From: Afipia sp. GAS231
Lineage (GTDB): Bacteria; Pseudomonadota; Alphaproteobacteria; Rhizobiales; Xanthobacteraceae
NCBI RefSeq assembly: GCF_900103365.1
Contig: NZ_LT629703.1
Location: forward strand, 2,852,001-2,916,000
Length of the DNA stretch: 64,000 nt
Direction: 5' to 3'
This document shows positions 1 to 8,085 of the stretch, piece after piece. Numbering within the stretch: the first letter of the stretch is position 1; each line of letters begins with the position of its first letter. Below the pieces are notes generated by a model. That model was given only the letters and a program-made list of their open reading frames with translations, was not told the origin of the DNA and searched no databases. The translations under genes and the position numbers were made by a program.

Positions 1-1200
1 CTTTCGGCCGACAAGCGCGACGCCTTTGCGACTGACATCCGCGCCGAATACGCCAAGATTTCCGCGGCGCATTTCAGGGCGCAGGCCGACAAGAAGCGGC
101 TGAAGCTCGAGACCGCCCGCGCCAACGCGATGAAGATCGATTTCGCCAAGGCGCCGCCGACCAAGCCAAAATTTTTCGGCATCAAGAGTTTTGACGCCTA
201 CGACCTCGCCGAACTGGCCGAATACATCGACTGGACGCCGTTCTTCCAGACCTGGGAACTGACGGGGCGCTTTCCTGCCATCCTCGACGATCCAAAGGTC
301 GGCGAAGTCGCGCGCTCGCTCTACGACGACGCCCGCAAGATGCTCGATCGCATCGTCAAGGAGAAGTGGTTCACCGCGCGCGCCACGATCGGCTTCTGGC
401 CGGCCAATGCCGTCGGCGACGACATCGCTGTCTATGCCGACGATGGCCGCAAGCAGCAGATCGCGACCTTCCATACGCTGCGCCAGCAACTGGAGAAGCG
501 CGAAGGCCGCTTCAATTCCGCGCTGTCGGATTTCATCGCGCCGGCATCCTCCGGCGTGCCCGATTACATCGGCGCCTTCGTCGTTACCGCCGGGATCGGC
601 GAGGACGTCGTTGCCGATCGTTTCAAGAATGCCAATGACGATTACTCCTCGATCCTGTGCAAGGCGTTGGCCGATCGTCTCGCCGAAGCCTTTGCCGAGC
701 GCATGCATGCGCGGGTGCGGCGCGAGTTCTGGGGTTACGCGCCGGACGAGACCACGACGCCGGATCAACTGATCCTCGAACAATATGCCGGCATCCGCCC
801 CGCGCCCGGCTATCCCGCCCAGCCCGATCACACCGAGAAAGCGACGCTGTTCCGTTTGCTCGACGCCGAGAACACCGCCGGCGTCAAGCTGACCGAGAGC
901 TTTGCGATGTGGCCGGGCTCGTCGGTATCGGGACTTTATTTCAGCCATCCCGAGAGCTTCTATTTCGGTGTCGGCAAGATCGAGCGCGACCAGGTCGAGG
1001 ACTACGCCGCCCGCAAGGGCATGAGCGTCACCGAGACCGAGCGCTGGCTGGCGCCGGTGCTGAATTACATTCCCTCGCAGGAACCGCACCGCACGGAGAA
1101 GACCGCCCCGCTCGCCCCCGCCAACGACGTCGCTTCGCATCCGCCCGGTTGCACCTGCGCCGTGCACCTGGCCTGGCGCAAGAAGGCGGTGGGGGCGTAG
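1..1200 (+). CDS. metH: Cobalamin-dependent methionine synthase, C-terminal part (5' end outside window)
   Basis: Frame 1 is open from the first base to the TAG at 1198, so the start lies upstream of the window. The visible part is the C-terminal S-adenosylmethionine-binding reactivation domain (Met_synt_B12 family), which reductively remethylates cob(II)alamin. Recognisable segments are the FFxTWEL stretch after IDWTPF, TARATIGFWPAN, SGVPDYIGAFVV and the conserved GYPAQPDHTEK and ESFAMWPGSSVSGLYF blocks near the end. After the usual domain end there is an extra tail of about 40 residues rich in Pro and Ala that ends with a HPPGCTCAVH cluster. The cobalamin- and substrate-binding modules are not in view. 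It is followed by a palindromic repeat. Confidence 0.95.
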   Translation, partial: LSADKRDAFATDIRAEYAKISAAHFRAQADKKRLKLETARANAMKIDFAKAPPTKPKFFGIKSFDAYDLAELAEYIDWTPFFQTWELTGRFPAILDDPKVGEVARSLYDDARKMLDRIVKEKWFTARATIGFWPANAVGDDIAVYADDGRKQQIATFHTLRQQLEKREGRFNSALSDFIAPASSGVPDYIGAFVVTAGIGEDVVADRFKNANDDYSSILCKALADRLAEAFAERMHARVRREFWGYAPDETTTPDQLILEQYAGIRPAPGYPAQPDHTEKATLFRLLDAENTAGVKLTESFAMWPGSSVSGLYFSHPESFYFGVGKIERDQVEDYAARKGMSVTETERWLAPVLNYIPSQEPHRTEKTAPLAPANDVASHPPGCTCAVHLAWRKKAVGA

Positions 1201-1217
1201 GGACGCGCGGCTGCTTC

Positions 1218-1377
1218 CTTATCCCTCCCCCTTGTGGGGAGGGTCGGCGCGAAGCGACGGGGTGGGGTTAGCGCACGGCAGTGCGCGAAAATCTCATTTG
1301 CGGAGACACCCCCCACCCGTCATGTTGTTCGCTCTGCCCACAACATGCCACCCTCCCCACGAGGGGGAGGGATAAGA
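1218..1377. repeat. Intergenic palindromic repeat element
   Basis: The arm CTTATCCCTCCCCCTTGTGG at the left end is mirrored by CACGAGGGGGAGGGATAAG at the right end, with GTGGGG/CCCCAC blocks inside. This is a roughly 160-base inverted repeat filling the gap between metH and the next gene, of the kind scattered through Bradyrhizobium genomes. Confidence 0.7.
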
Positions 1378-1384
1378 GGCCCCC

Positions 1385-2050
1385 ATGAAATTCTTCTCCT
1401 TCTGGCGATCGCTGGCGAGTTTTCGCGTTCGCATCGCGCTCAACCTGAAGCAGGTCGCTGCCGACGTCGTGTTCGTCGACCTCGACACCAATGCGCATCG
1501 CGAGGCGGCATACCGCGAACTCAACCCGCAGATGGCGCTACCCTCGCTGGTGCTGGACGACGGCACCGTGCTGTTTCAGTCGCTCGCGATCCTCGAATAT
1601 CTCGAGGAGACGCATCCCGCGCCGGCGCTGCTGCCGGCCGACCAAAAAGGCCGCGCCCGCGTCCGTGGCCTCTCCCAGATCGTCGCCTGCGAAGGCCATC
1701 CGCTGCTGGTGCCGCGGGTGCGGCGCTATCTCGACCACGAACTGAACCTGCGCGACACCCAGCAAGCCGCGTGGCGCCGCCACTGGACGGTGGAGACGCT
1801 GGCGGCCCTGGAAGGCCATCTCGCCGGCGACAGGGCGACGGGGCGCTTCTGTCACGGCGATCAGCCTACCTTCGCCGACATCTGCATGGTCGGGCATGTG
1901 ACGGCGGCAGTGACGCAGCAGATCGATCTCGGCCCCTCTCCGACCGTGAAGCGGATTTTTGAGACCGCAATGGCGCTGCCGGAATTCGCCAAGGCCCATC
2001 CGTCGATGCAGCCGGACACGCCGGAGGCGATGCGGCCGAAGGCGAGTTAG
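1385..2050 (+). CDS. maiA: Zeta-class glutathione transferase / maleylacetoacetate isomerase-like
   Basis: A 221-residue protein with the two-domain GST layout: thioredoxin fold at about residues 1-80 (NPQMALPSLVLDDG, then QSLAILEYLEE) and all-helical domain at about 90-215 (HWTVETLAALE, FCHGDQPTFADICM). These signatures match maleylacetoacetate isomerase, which isomerises maleylacetoacetate to fumarylacetoacetate in tyrosine/homogentisate breakdown using glutathione. The N-terminal motif, normally R-S-S-C-S, reads R8-S-L-A-S12: the first serine is kept but the second serine and the cysteine are lost. No homogentisate-pathway neighbour is present, so the physiological substrate is inferred from family only. 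The length is typical. Confidence 0.8.
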   Translation: MKFFSFWRSLASFRVRIALNLKQVAADVVFVDLDTNAHREAAYRELNPQMALPSLVLDDGTVLFQSLAILEYLEETHPAPALLPADQKGRARVRGLSQIVACEGHPLLVPRVRRYLDHELNLRDTQQAAWRRHWTVETLAALEGHLAGDRATGRFCHGDQPTFADICMVGHVTAAVTQQIDLGPSPTVKRIFETAMALPEFAKAHPSMQPDTPEAMRPKAS

Positions 2051-2072
2051 CCGATTCGATTGCCAAGGAACC

Positions 2073-2148
2073 TGTAGCCCGGATGAGCGCAGCGATATCG
2101 GGGGTTGTGCCGGTGCGGCCCCGTATGTCGCTTCGCTCATCCGGGCCA
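2073..2148. repeat. Palindromic repeat (TAGCCCGGATGAGCG family)
   Basis: TAGCCCGGATGAGCGCAGCGA at the left is answered by CGCTTCGCTCATCCGGGCCA at the right. It is an inverted repeat in the gap between two convergent GST genes. Confidence 0.65.
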
Positions 2149-2160
2149 CGGAACTCATCG

Positions 2161-2247
2161 CCGTCATTGCGAGGAGCGAAGCGACGAAGCTATCCATCTT
2201 TCCTACTGCGGCACGATGGATTGCTTCGCTGCGCTCGCAATGACGGC
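2161..2247. repeat. Palindromic repeat (CGTCATTGCGAGC family)
   Basis: CCGTCATTGCGAGGAGCGAA at the left pairs with the right arm TTCGCTGCGCTCGCAATGACGG, with matching GC-rich and ATCCAT/ATGGAT blocks between. A second copy of the same family lies at 27501-27587. Confidence 0.75.
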
Positions 2248-2252
2248 GCGGC

Positions 2253-2879
2253 TCACCCCTTCGGCGGCGCCAGCGGCTGCACGATTTCCTGAAATTCCGG
2301 CAGCGCCTCGCAGCGCGCGGCGTGCGCCTGCAACGCCGGATAGCCTGTGCCGAACAACGAGGGATGCGCCTCGCCGGTAAAGCGTAGCGCGCACGCGACC
2401 GCGATGTCGGCGTGGCCGATGCGGTCGCCGAACCAGTATGGCGTGGTAACCGCCGCGCGCTCCTTTTCCAGCACCGCCAGCACGCCCGATATCTGCGCCT
2501 CGCAGCGCTCGACCCAGAGCGCGAGCTTTTCCTGCCGCAGCACGCGCTCATAGAGCAGGCTGACGCCCTTGTCGCCGAGCCCCATCGCCAGTGCGGCAAT
2601 CCGCTGCTGCCGCCACCGCGCCTCGCCATGCGGTGGGAACATCGCCTTCCCGGGCCCGACGCGATCGTCGAGATAATCCAGCATCATCGCGCTCTCGATC
2701 AGCGCCTCGCCGCTATCCAGCACCAGCGTCGGCACCCGCCGCAACGGATTATAGGGCGCGATCTTGTCGGCATCGCCGAAGGTCGACCACGGCCGGTGCT
2801 CGAACGGCAGCCGATACAGCAGCAACGCAATCGCGACGCGGCGAACGAAGGGGGAATCGTATTGGCCGATCAGGATCAT
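2253..2879 (-). CDS. Glutathione S-transferase family protein
   Basis: The start is placed at ATG 2879, giving MILIGQYDSPFVRRV as the first beta strand of a thioredoxin fold; the upstream in-frame stretch runs into a repeat and looks non-coding. The protein has 208 residues. Residues 1-80 form the GST N-domain with NPLRRVPTLVLDSGEALIES, the cis-proline and Glu-Ser glutathione-contact region. Residues 90-205 form the helical C-domain with the N-capping region GDRIGHADIAVACAL. It probably conjugates or handles glutathione adducts in the cytoplasm. It is convergent with the maiA-like gene but of a different GST subgroup, and no substrate can be named. Confidence 0.85.
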   Translation of the reverse strand: MILIGQYDSPFVRRVAIALLLYRLPFEHRPWSTFGDADKIAPYNPLRRVPTLVLDSGEALIESAMMLDYLDDRVGPGKAMFPPHGEARWRQQRIAALAMGLGDKGVSLLYERVLRQEKLALWVERCEAQISGVLAVLEKERAAVTTPYWFGDRIGHADIAVACALRFTGEAHPSLFGTGYPALQAHAARCEALPEFQEIVQPLAPPKG

Positions 2880-2896
2880 GTGGTGCACTTTCCGCT

Positions 2897-2987
2897 CGTC
2901 ATGCCCGCGCTCGACACGGGCATCCATCTACTTTGAACTACTGATATTGAAGCGTGATGGATGCCCGGATCAAGTCCGGGCATGACA
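2897..2987. repeat. Palindromic repeat (CGTCATGCCCGG family)
   Basis: CGTCATGCCCGCGCTCGAC at the left and the right arm ending GTCCGGGCATGAC are near-inverse copies, each flanked by GGATGC or GCATCC. Related copies are at 3999-4030, 6655-6739 and inside 23240-23352. Confidence 0.65.
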
Positions 2988-3084
2988 AAGTTTTCCGTTC
3001 CTCGCTTTGCTTACCTTCGACGTAATTGGATCGAGCCGTCGCGGGCCGCATGGTCCCGCCATCACTGGCGAGGAGACCATGCCG

Positions 3085-3981
3085 ATGCAACGGAGAGATT
3101 TACTGCTGACCGCCGCTGCGGCCGCGACCATGACGGCCCGCGCCGGAAGCGCTGCGGCGACCGCCGGAAAGCCGCCGACGAAAATCCGGACGCGCGACGG
3201 CACTGAGCTGTTTCATCTGGACTGGGGAAGCGGCACGCCCGTCATTTTCGTGCATGCCTGGGGGCTCTCCAGCAGAATGTGGGCATATCAGACCGCCTAT
3301 CTCAGCGACTACGGCATCCGCTGCATCGCGTTTGACCGGCGCGGACACGGTCGATCCGACATTCCAAGCGAAGGCTATGACCTGGATACGCTGGCCGACG
3401 ATCTCGCCACCGTGATCGAGCAGTTGGACCTTCACGACGCTGTCCTCGTCGGCATGTCGATGGGTGCCAACGAGATCCTGCACTATGTCGGCCGGCACGG
3501 AACCGGCCGCATTTCCAGGATTGCACTGCTGGCACCGACGACGCCGTTTGTCCTGCAGGCGGCGGATAATTCGCACGGCGCGCCCAGGGCGTATTTCGAG
3601 CAAAACTGGAATATCTGGTCGAACGACTTCCCCAAATGGGTGGAAGACAACAAGCTGCCCTTCTTCACGCCAGAAACTTCGCCGCAGATGATGGAGTGGG
3701 TCGCCGATATGCTGCGCGAAATGTCGGTGCCGGTCGCCATTGCGACCAACCGCGCCGTCATCTCGACCGACCTGAGGCCTGCGCTGGCGAAGATCGACCG
3801 GCCCGTGCTGATCCTGCATGGCGACAAAGATCAGTCCGCGCCGCTCGAATTCACGGGCCGACGCACCGCGGCCGGCATCAAGGGCGCCGTGCTGAAGGTC
3901 TACCCCGGCGGACCCCACGGCCTGTTCGTGACCCACATGAAGCAGGTGAATGCCGATCTGCTCGAGTTCATCAAGGGTTGA
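3085..3981 (+). CDS. Alpha/beta hydrolase with Tat-like signal peptide
   Basis: Two in-frame ATGs (3079 and 3085) are possible; 3085 sits nine bases after the AGGAG at 3071-3075 and is preferred. The N-terminus, MQRRDLLLTAAAAATM, carries an RR motif followed by an Ala-rich hydrophobic stretch, so Tat export is likely. The hydrolase domain shows HAWGLSSRMW (oxyanion region), the nucleophile elbow G-M-S125-M-G, the acid in HGDKDQSAP and the histidine in GGPHGLF, giving a complete Ser-Asp-His triad. This resembles the non-haem chloroperoxidase/arylesterase branch. The physiological ester is unknown. It stands alone, convergent with glpK. Confidence 0.85.
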   Translation: MQRRDLLLTAAAAATMTARAGSAAATAGKPPTKIRTRDGTELFHLDWGSGTPVIFVHAWGLSSRMWAYQTAYLSDYGIRCIAFDRRGHGRSDIPSEGYDLDTLADDLATVIEQLDLHDAVLVGMSMGANEILHYVGRHGTGRISRIALLAPTTPFVLQAADNSHGAPRAYFEQNWNIWSNDFPKWVEDNKLPFFTPETSPQMMEWVADMLREMSVPVAIATNRAVISTDLRPALAKIDRPVLILHGDKDQSAPLEFTGRRTAAGIKGAVLKVYPGGPHGLFVTHMKQVNADLLEFIKG

Positions 3982-3998
3982 TGAAAAGAAAGCAAGAC

Positions 3999-4030
3999 GT
4001 GGATCACCGGGTCAAGCCCGGTGATGACGG
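3999..4030. terminator. Hairpin between convergent hydrolase and glpK
   Basis: TCACCGGGTCAAGCCCGGTGA forms a stem of eight pairs (TCACCGGG/CCCGGTGA) around a short loop. It lies between the stops of two convergent genes and belongs to the CGTCATGCCCGG repeat family. No long T-run follows, so terminator function is an inference from position. Confidence 0.45.
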
Positions 4031-4058
4031 CTGAGTGTGCGAGACAGGCGAGAAGGAA

Positions 4059-5564
4059 CTACCCTTCCCCCTCGTCACTCGCCAGCACGCCCTTCACCGC
4101 CCGCGCCCAGCCCGCGAGCTTCCGCTCGCGCGTCGCCTGGCTCATCGCCGGCTTGAACCGATGCTCCAGCCGCCAGTTGTCGGCGAATTTTGCGGGCTCG
4201 GGATAGACGCCGGCCGCAAGCCCCGCGAGGTAGGCGGCGCCGAGCGCGGTGGTTTCCTGGATCATCGGGCGGTCGACCGGCGCGTCGAGTAGATCCGCCA
4301 GGCGCTGCATGGTCCAGTCGGAGGCGGTCATGCCGCCGTCGACGCGGAGCACGACGTTGGCAGCGTCGGCGGCCGGCCAGTCGGCGCGCATCGCGGCCCA
4401 GAGGTCGAAGGTCTGGTAGCAGACGCTTTCAAGCGCGGCATGCGCGAGTTCGGCGGGGCCGGTGTTGCGGGTGAGGCCGAACAGCGCGCCGCGGACGCGC
4501 GGATTCCAGTAGGGCGCCCCTAAGCCGACGAAGGCCGGCACCAGATAGACCGACTGCATCGAGTCGGACTTGTCGGCGAGTGGGCCGGTTTCGGATGCCT
4601 GCTTGATGATCCCCAACCCGTCGCGCAGCCATTGCACCGCGCTGCCGGCGACGAAGATCGAGCCTTCGAGCGCGTAGGTGCGTTTGCCGTTGAGCTGATA
4701 GGCGATCGTGGTCAAGAGCTTGTTCTTCGAGGCCACCGGCGTGGTGCCGGTGTTGAGCAGCGCGAAGCAGCCGGTGCCGTAGGTCGACTTCATCATGCCG
4801 GGCGTGAAGCAGGCCTGGCCGATGGTCGCGGCCTGCTGGTCGCCGGCGATGCCTGAGATTGCGATGGAGCCGCCGAACAGGCCGGCGTCGCTCTCGCCGA
4901 ATTTCGCGGAAGAATCCTTCACCTCGGGCAACATCGAGCGCGGCACGCGCAACAGTTTCAGGAGTTCGTCGTCCCACTCGCCGGTATGGATGTTGAACAG
5001 CAGCGTGCGCGAGGCGTTGGTGGCGTCGGTGGCGTGGACTTTTCCGGCGGTCAGCCGCCACAGCAGATAACAATCGACGGTGCCGAACATCAGCTCGCCG
5101 CGCTCGGCGCGGGCGCGCGCGCCGGGCACGTGGTCGAGCATCCACGCAACCTTGGTACCGGAGAAATAGGGATCGATAATCAGGCCGGTCTTGGCCGAAA
5201 TCGTAGGCTCATGGCCTTCACTCTTCAGTTTGGCGCAGACGTCGGCGGTGCGGCGATCCTGCCAGACGATGGCGCGGTGCACGGCCTGGCCGGTGGCGCG
5301 GTCCCACACCACGGTGGTCTCGCGCTGGTTGGTGATGCCGATCGCGGCGATGTCTTTCGCCTTCAGCCCGGCCTTCTCCAGCGCCTCGCGGCAGACCATG
5401 ACCGTCGAGGTCCAGATATCCTCCGGCTCGTGCTCGACCCAGCCGGAGGCCGGAAAATGCTGCGAGAATTCCCGCTGCGCGGTGGCGGCGACGGAAATAT
5501 CCGAGCGAAACACGATGGCGCGCGAGGATGTGGTGCCCTGATCGATGGCCAGCACAAAGGACAT
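4059..5564 (-). CDS. glpK: Glycerol kinase
   Basis: The ATP-dependent kinase forms sn-glycerol 3-phosphate in the cytoplasm. With ATG 5564 the protein has 501 residues, the usual size, and begins [19 protein letters not shown] with the phosphate-1 loop at residues 8-13; an upstream in-frame ATG at 5600 would add a poor 12-residue extension. FGGY-family features are present: [18 protein letters not shown], the catalytic-region [45 protein letters not shown] and the adenosine site [20 protein letters not shown] upstream could be the ribosome site. No glpF or glpD gene lies beside it, so it appears to be a stand-alone kinase gene. Confidence 0.96.
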   Translation of the reverse strand: MSFVLAIDQGTTSSRAIVFRSDISVAATAQREFSQHFPASGWVEHEPEDIWTSTVMVCREALEKAGLKAKDIAAIGITNQRETTVVWDRATGQAVHRAIVWQDRRTADVCAKLKSEGHEPTISAKTGLIIDPYFSGTKVAWMLDHVPGARARAERGELMFGTVDCYLLWRLTAGKVHATDATNASRTLLFNIHTGEWDDELLKLLRVPRSMLPEVKDSSAKFGESDAGLFGGSIAISGIAGDQQAATIGQACFTPGMMKSTYGTGCFALLNTGTTPVASKNKLLTTIAYQLNGKRTYALEGSIFVAGSAVQWLRDGLGIIKQASETGPLADKSDSMQSVYLVPAFVGLGAPYWNPRVRGALFGLTRNTGPAELAHAALESVCYQTFDLWAAMRADWPAADAANVVLRVDGGMTASDWTMQRLADLLDAPVDRPMIQETTALGAAYLAGLAAGVYPEPAKFADNWRLEHRFKPAMSQATRERKLAGWARAVKGVLASDEGEG

Positions 5565-5639
5565 GACGTTACTTCCCGGAACGGTTGTCGGTTGCGGCAA
5601 GGTGAGCGGATTGGGGGAAGAAGGTCAATATCCGGAGCA

Positions 5640-5835
5640 CAGTCCGCCCCCTCTCCCGCTTGCGGGGGAGGGTTGGGGTGGGGGTGCCTCCGCGGGTGCT
5701 GGTGTCCGCGACGTCGCACAAGCGTCGCAACTAACGAAGAGTGGGACTCGCGGAGGCTCCCCCACCCGCCTCGCTGCGCTCGGCACCCTAAGAGCGAGCT
5801 TCGCTCGTCTCGACCCCGCGCGCGGGAGAGGGAAG
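5640..5835. repeat. Long palindromic repeat (CCCCTCTCCCGC family)
   Basis: The left arm CCCCCTCTCCCGCTTGCGGG with GGTGGGGGTGCC is answered by GGCTCCCCCACCCGCC and GCGCGGGAGAGGG at the right. It contains the sub-palindrome AGCGAGCTTCGCTCG, which also occurs at 35740. It fills the gap between glpK and the SDR gene. Confidence 0.65.
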
Positions 5836-5839
5836 AAAG

Positions 5840-6622
5840 CTACGTCGCAGCTGTCGTCACGCCGCCGTCGACCACGATGGTCTGGCCGGTCATGAAGGTC
5901 GAGGCGTCGGAGCCGAGATAGGCGACGGCGCCGGCGATTTCGTCGGGTTCGCCGATGCGGCGCAGCGGCGTGCCGGCGGTGCGGCGCTTCAGATTGTCCG
6001 GGTCTTCCCACAGCGCCTTGGCGAAATCGGTCTTGACCAGGCCGGGCGCGACGCAGTTGACGCGAACGCCCTTGGGACCCCATTCGCCGGCGAGGCTGCG
6101 GCACAGCGCAAAATCGGCCGCCTTGGAAATTCCGTAGGCGCCGATCACGGTCGAGCCGCGCAGGCCGCCGATGGAAGAAATAATGACCACCGAGCCGTTG
6201 CCGCGCTCCGCCATCTGCGGAATCGCCAGCGCGCAGAGCCAGATGTTGCTCTTGACGTTACTGCCCATGATCTTGTCGAAGGCCTCGTCCTTGATGTCGA
6301 GCAGCGGGCCGTAATACGGGTTCACCGCGGCGTTGCAGACGAGAATGTCGATCTTGCCGTAGTGCTTGATCGAGCCATTGATCAGCGCCTCGACTTCCTC
6401 GCGACGCGAGATGTTGCAGGGAATGACGATGGCGTCGCCGCCCGACTTGTTGATGCCGTCGGCGACTTCCTTGCAGGCATCGGCCTTGCGGCTGGAGATC
6501 ACCACCTTGGCGCCGAGTTTTGCCAGCAGCTCAGCCGATGAGCGGCCGATGCCGCGGCTGGAGCCGGTGACGACGGCGACCTTGCCGGTGAGATCGAACG
6601 GGGTTCCCTTCACGATACGCAC
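5840..6622 (-). CDS. SDR-family oxidoreductase (last gene of pim-like operon)
   Basis: A 260-residue classical short-chain dehydrogenase/reductase. The cofactor motif TGSSRGIG is at residues 19-26, NAA at about 97-99, the catalytic Ser150, and Y163-G-I-S-K167. SSRK at about 43-46 suggests NADP preference. The C-terminal TGQTIVVDGGVTT is typical. It probably oxidises or reduces a hydroxyacyl or keto intermediate. It lies 143 bases downstream of two acyl-CoA dehydrogenases on the same strand, with a palindromic repeat in between, so it may be the distal gene of that catabolic operon. The exact substrate is unknown. Confidence 0.88.
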   Translation of the reverse strand: MRIVKGTPFDLTGKVAVVTGSSRGIGRSSAELLAKLGAKVVISSRKADACKEVADGINKSGGDAIVIPCNISRREEVEALINGSIKHYGKIDILVCNAAVNPYYGPLLDIKDEAFDKIMGSNVKSNIWLCALAIPQMAERGNGSVVIISSIGGLRGSTVIGAYGISKAADFALCRSLAGEWGPKGVRVNCVAPGLVKTDFAKALWEDPDNLKRRTAGTPLRRIGEPDEIAGAVAYLGSDASTFMTGQTIVVDGGVTTAAT

Positions 6623-6654
6623 TCCCTGTTTTTATTCGTTTGCGATTCTTCTTT

Positions 6655-6739
6655 CGTCATGGCCGGGCTTGACCCGGCCATCCACGAGTTACTTTGCCGC
6701 CTAAGACCTGGATGCCCGGCACAAGGCCGGGCATGACGA
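6655..6739. repeat. Palindromic repeat (CGTCATGCCCGG family)
   Basis: CGTCATGGCCGGGCTTGACC at the left mirrors GCCGGGCATGACG at the right; CGGCCATCC and GGATGCCCG blocks lie inside. It sits between the SDR and the acyl-CoA dehydrogenase gene. Confidence 0.65.
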
Positions 6740-6765
6740 CTATTGCGGAGATGCGGTCGGCTAAA

Positions 6766-7908
6766 TCACACCAGCCCGCCCGCGTCGGTGACGCGGCGGA
6801 GGTGGTAGTCGGTGTCGCCAAAGGTGTTTTCGATCATGGTTAGCCGCTTGAAGTAGTGGCCGATCTTGGCTTCCTGGGTCATGCCGATGCCGCCGTGAAG
6901 CTGGATCGACTGCTGGCCGACGAACTTCAGGGATTTGCCGACCTGCACCTTGGCAGCGGCGACCGCGGTCGCGCGTTCCCTGGCGCTGTCGAAATCGGCG
7001 GCCATGGTCGCGAACATCGACATGCTGCGGGCCTGTTCGCAGGCGACGAACATGTCGGCGGCGCGGTGCTGCAGGGTCTGGAAGGTGCCGATCGCGACGC
7101 CGAACTGCCTTCGCGTCTTGAGGTACTCGACCGTGCTCTTCAGCGATTCGTCCATCGCACCGACCGCCTCCGCGCACATCGCGGTGCGGGCTTCGTCGAC
7201 CACGCGCTCGATCAGGTCGAGACCGTTGGCGGGATCGCCGATCGCAGCGTCAGCACCGACCTCAACGCCGGTGAGCGTGATGTCGGCAGCATGCATGCCG
7301 TCCTGGGTCGGATAGCCTTTGCGGGTGACGCCCTTGGCATTCGCGGGCACGAGGAACACGCCGATGCCGCTCTTGTCACGTCGCGAACCGGCGGTACGCG
7401 CGGTCACGATCAATGTGTCGGCGTTCTCGCCGTTGAGCACGACGAACTTTTCGCCGTCGATGACCCAGCCACTGCCCTTCTTCTTCGCGGAGGTCGCGAC
7501 GTCAAACAGGTCGTAGCGCGAGTTCTTTTCGAGCTGCGCAAAGGCAAAGGTCTTGCTGCCGTCGATGATCCCGGGGATATGCGCCGCCTTCTGCTCGGCC
7601 GAACCGCCGTGGCGCAGAAAACCGCCGCCGACCACCACCGTCGCCAGATACGGCTCCAGCACCAGCGCCTTGCCGAGCGCTTCCATCACGATCATGGTTT
7701 CGACCGCGCCGGCGCCGAAGCCGCCATCGGCTTCCGCGAAGGGAAGTCCGAGCAGGCCCTGCTCGGCGAGCTTGCCCCAGACGGCCTTGCTCCAGCCGCC
7801 CTTCTCCTTCTGGTACTTCTTGCGCGCATCGAAATCGTAGGAGTCGTTCAGGAGACCGTCGATGCTTTCCTTGAGAAGGCGCTGCTCCTCGGACAAATCA
7901 AAATCCAT
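6766..7908 (-). CDS. Acyl-CoA dehydrogenase, PimD-like small subunit
   Basis: A 380-residue flavoprotein of the acyl-CoA dehydrogenase superfamily. MDFDLSEEQRLLKESIDGLL is the N-terminal helical domain, VIDGEKFVVLNGENADTLIV the middle beta domain, and GVAIGTFQTLQHRAADM plus QLHGGIGMTQE the C-terminal helical domain. The HGGIGMTQE motif is typical of one subunit class in heteromeric dehydrogenases. The middle-domain contact loops look degenerate, so it may pair with the next gene. It corresponds in position to pimD of the Rhodopseudomonas palustris pim operon, which desaturates dicarboxylyl-CoA esters. Substrate and complex are inferred from context. Confidence 0.88.
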   Translation of the reverse strand: MDFDLSEEQRLLKESIDGLLNDSYDFDARKKYQKEKGGWSKAVWGKLAEQGLLGLPFAEADGGFGAGAVETMIVMEALGKALVLEPYLATVVVGGGFLRHGGSAEQKAAHIPGIIDGSKTFAFAQLEKNSRYDLFDVATSAKKKGSGWVIDGEKFVVLNGENADTLIVTARTAGSRRDKSGIGVFLVPANAKGVTRKGYPTQDGMHAADITLTGVEVGADAAIGDPANGLDLIERVVDEARTAMCAEAVGAMDESLKSTVEYLKTRRQFGVAIGTFQTLQHRAADMFVACEQARSMSMFATMAADFDSARERATAVAAAKVQVGKSLKFVGQQSIQLHGGIGMTQEAKIGHYFKRLTMIENTFGDTDYHLRRVTDAGGLV

Positions 7909-7973
7909 GTTCTTTACTTTCTCCGGCTAACCAAATTCGTCGTGATGCCCGGGCGTCGCGCCCCATTTTCGAT

Positions 7974-8073
7974 TGTCATCCCCGCGTAGGCGGGGATCCA
8001 GTAGTCGCCGGCGTCTGCGTCAATCACATCGGCCGCGGCGTACTGGGTCCCCCGCTTTCGCGGGGGACGACAG
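7974..8073. repeat. Palindromic repeat (GTCATCCCCGCG family)
   Basis: GTCATCCCCGCGTAGGCGGG plus ATCCAGTA at the left pairs with TACTGGGTCCCCCGCTTTCG and GGGGGACGAC at the right. It lies between two co-directional acyl-CoA dehydrogenase genes. Confidence 0.65.
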
Positions 8074-8085
8074 GTGTGTGCCGGG

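Noticed and set aside
1538..2629. 363-codon minus-strand frame spanning two GST genes
   Set aside because: It crosses intergenic palindromic repeats and opposes the maiA-like gene; no protein features.
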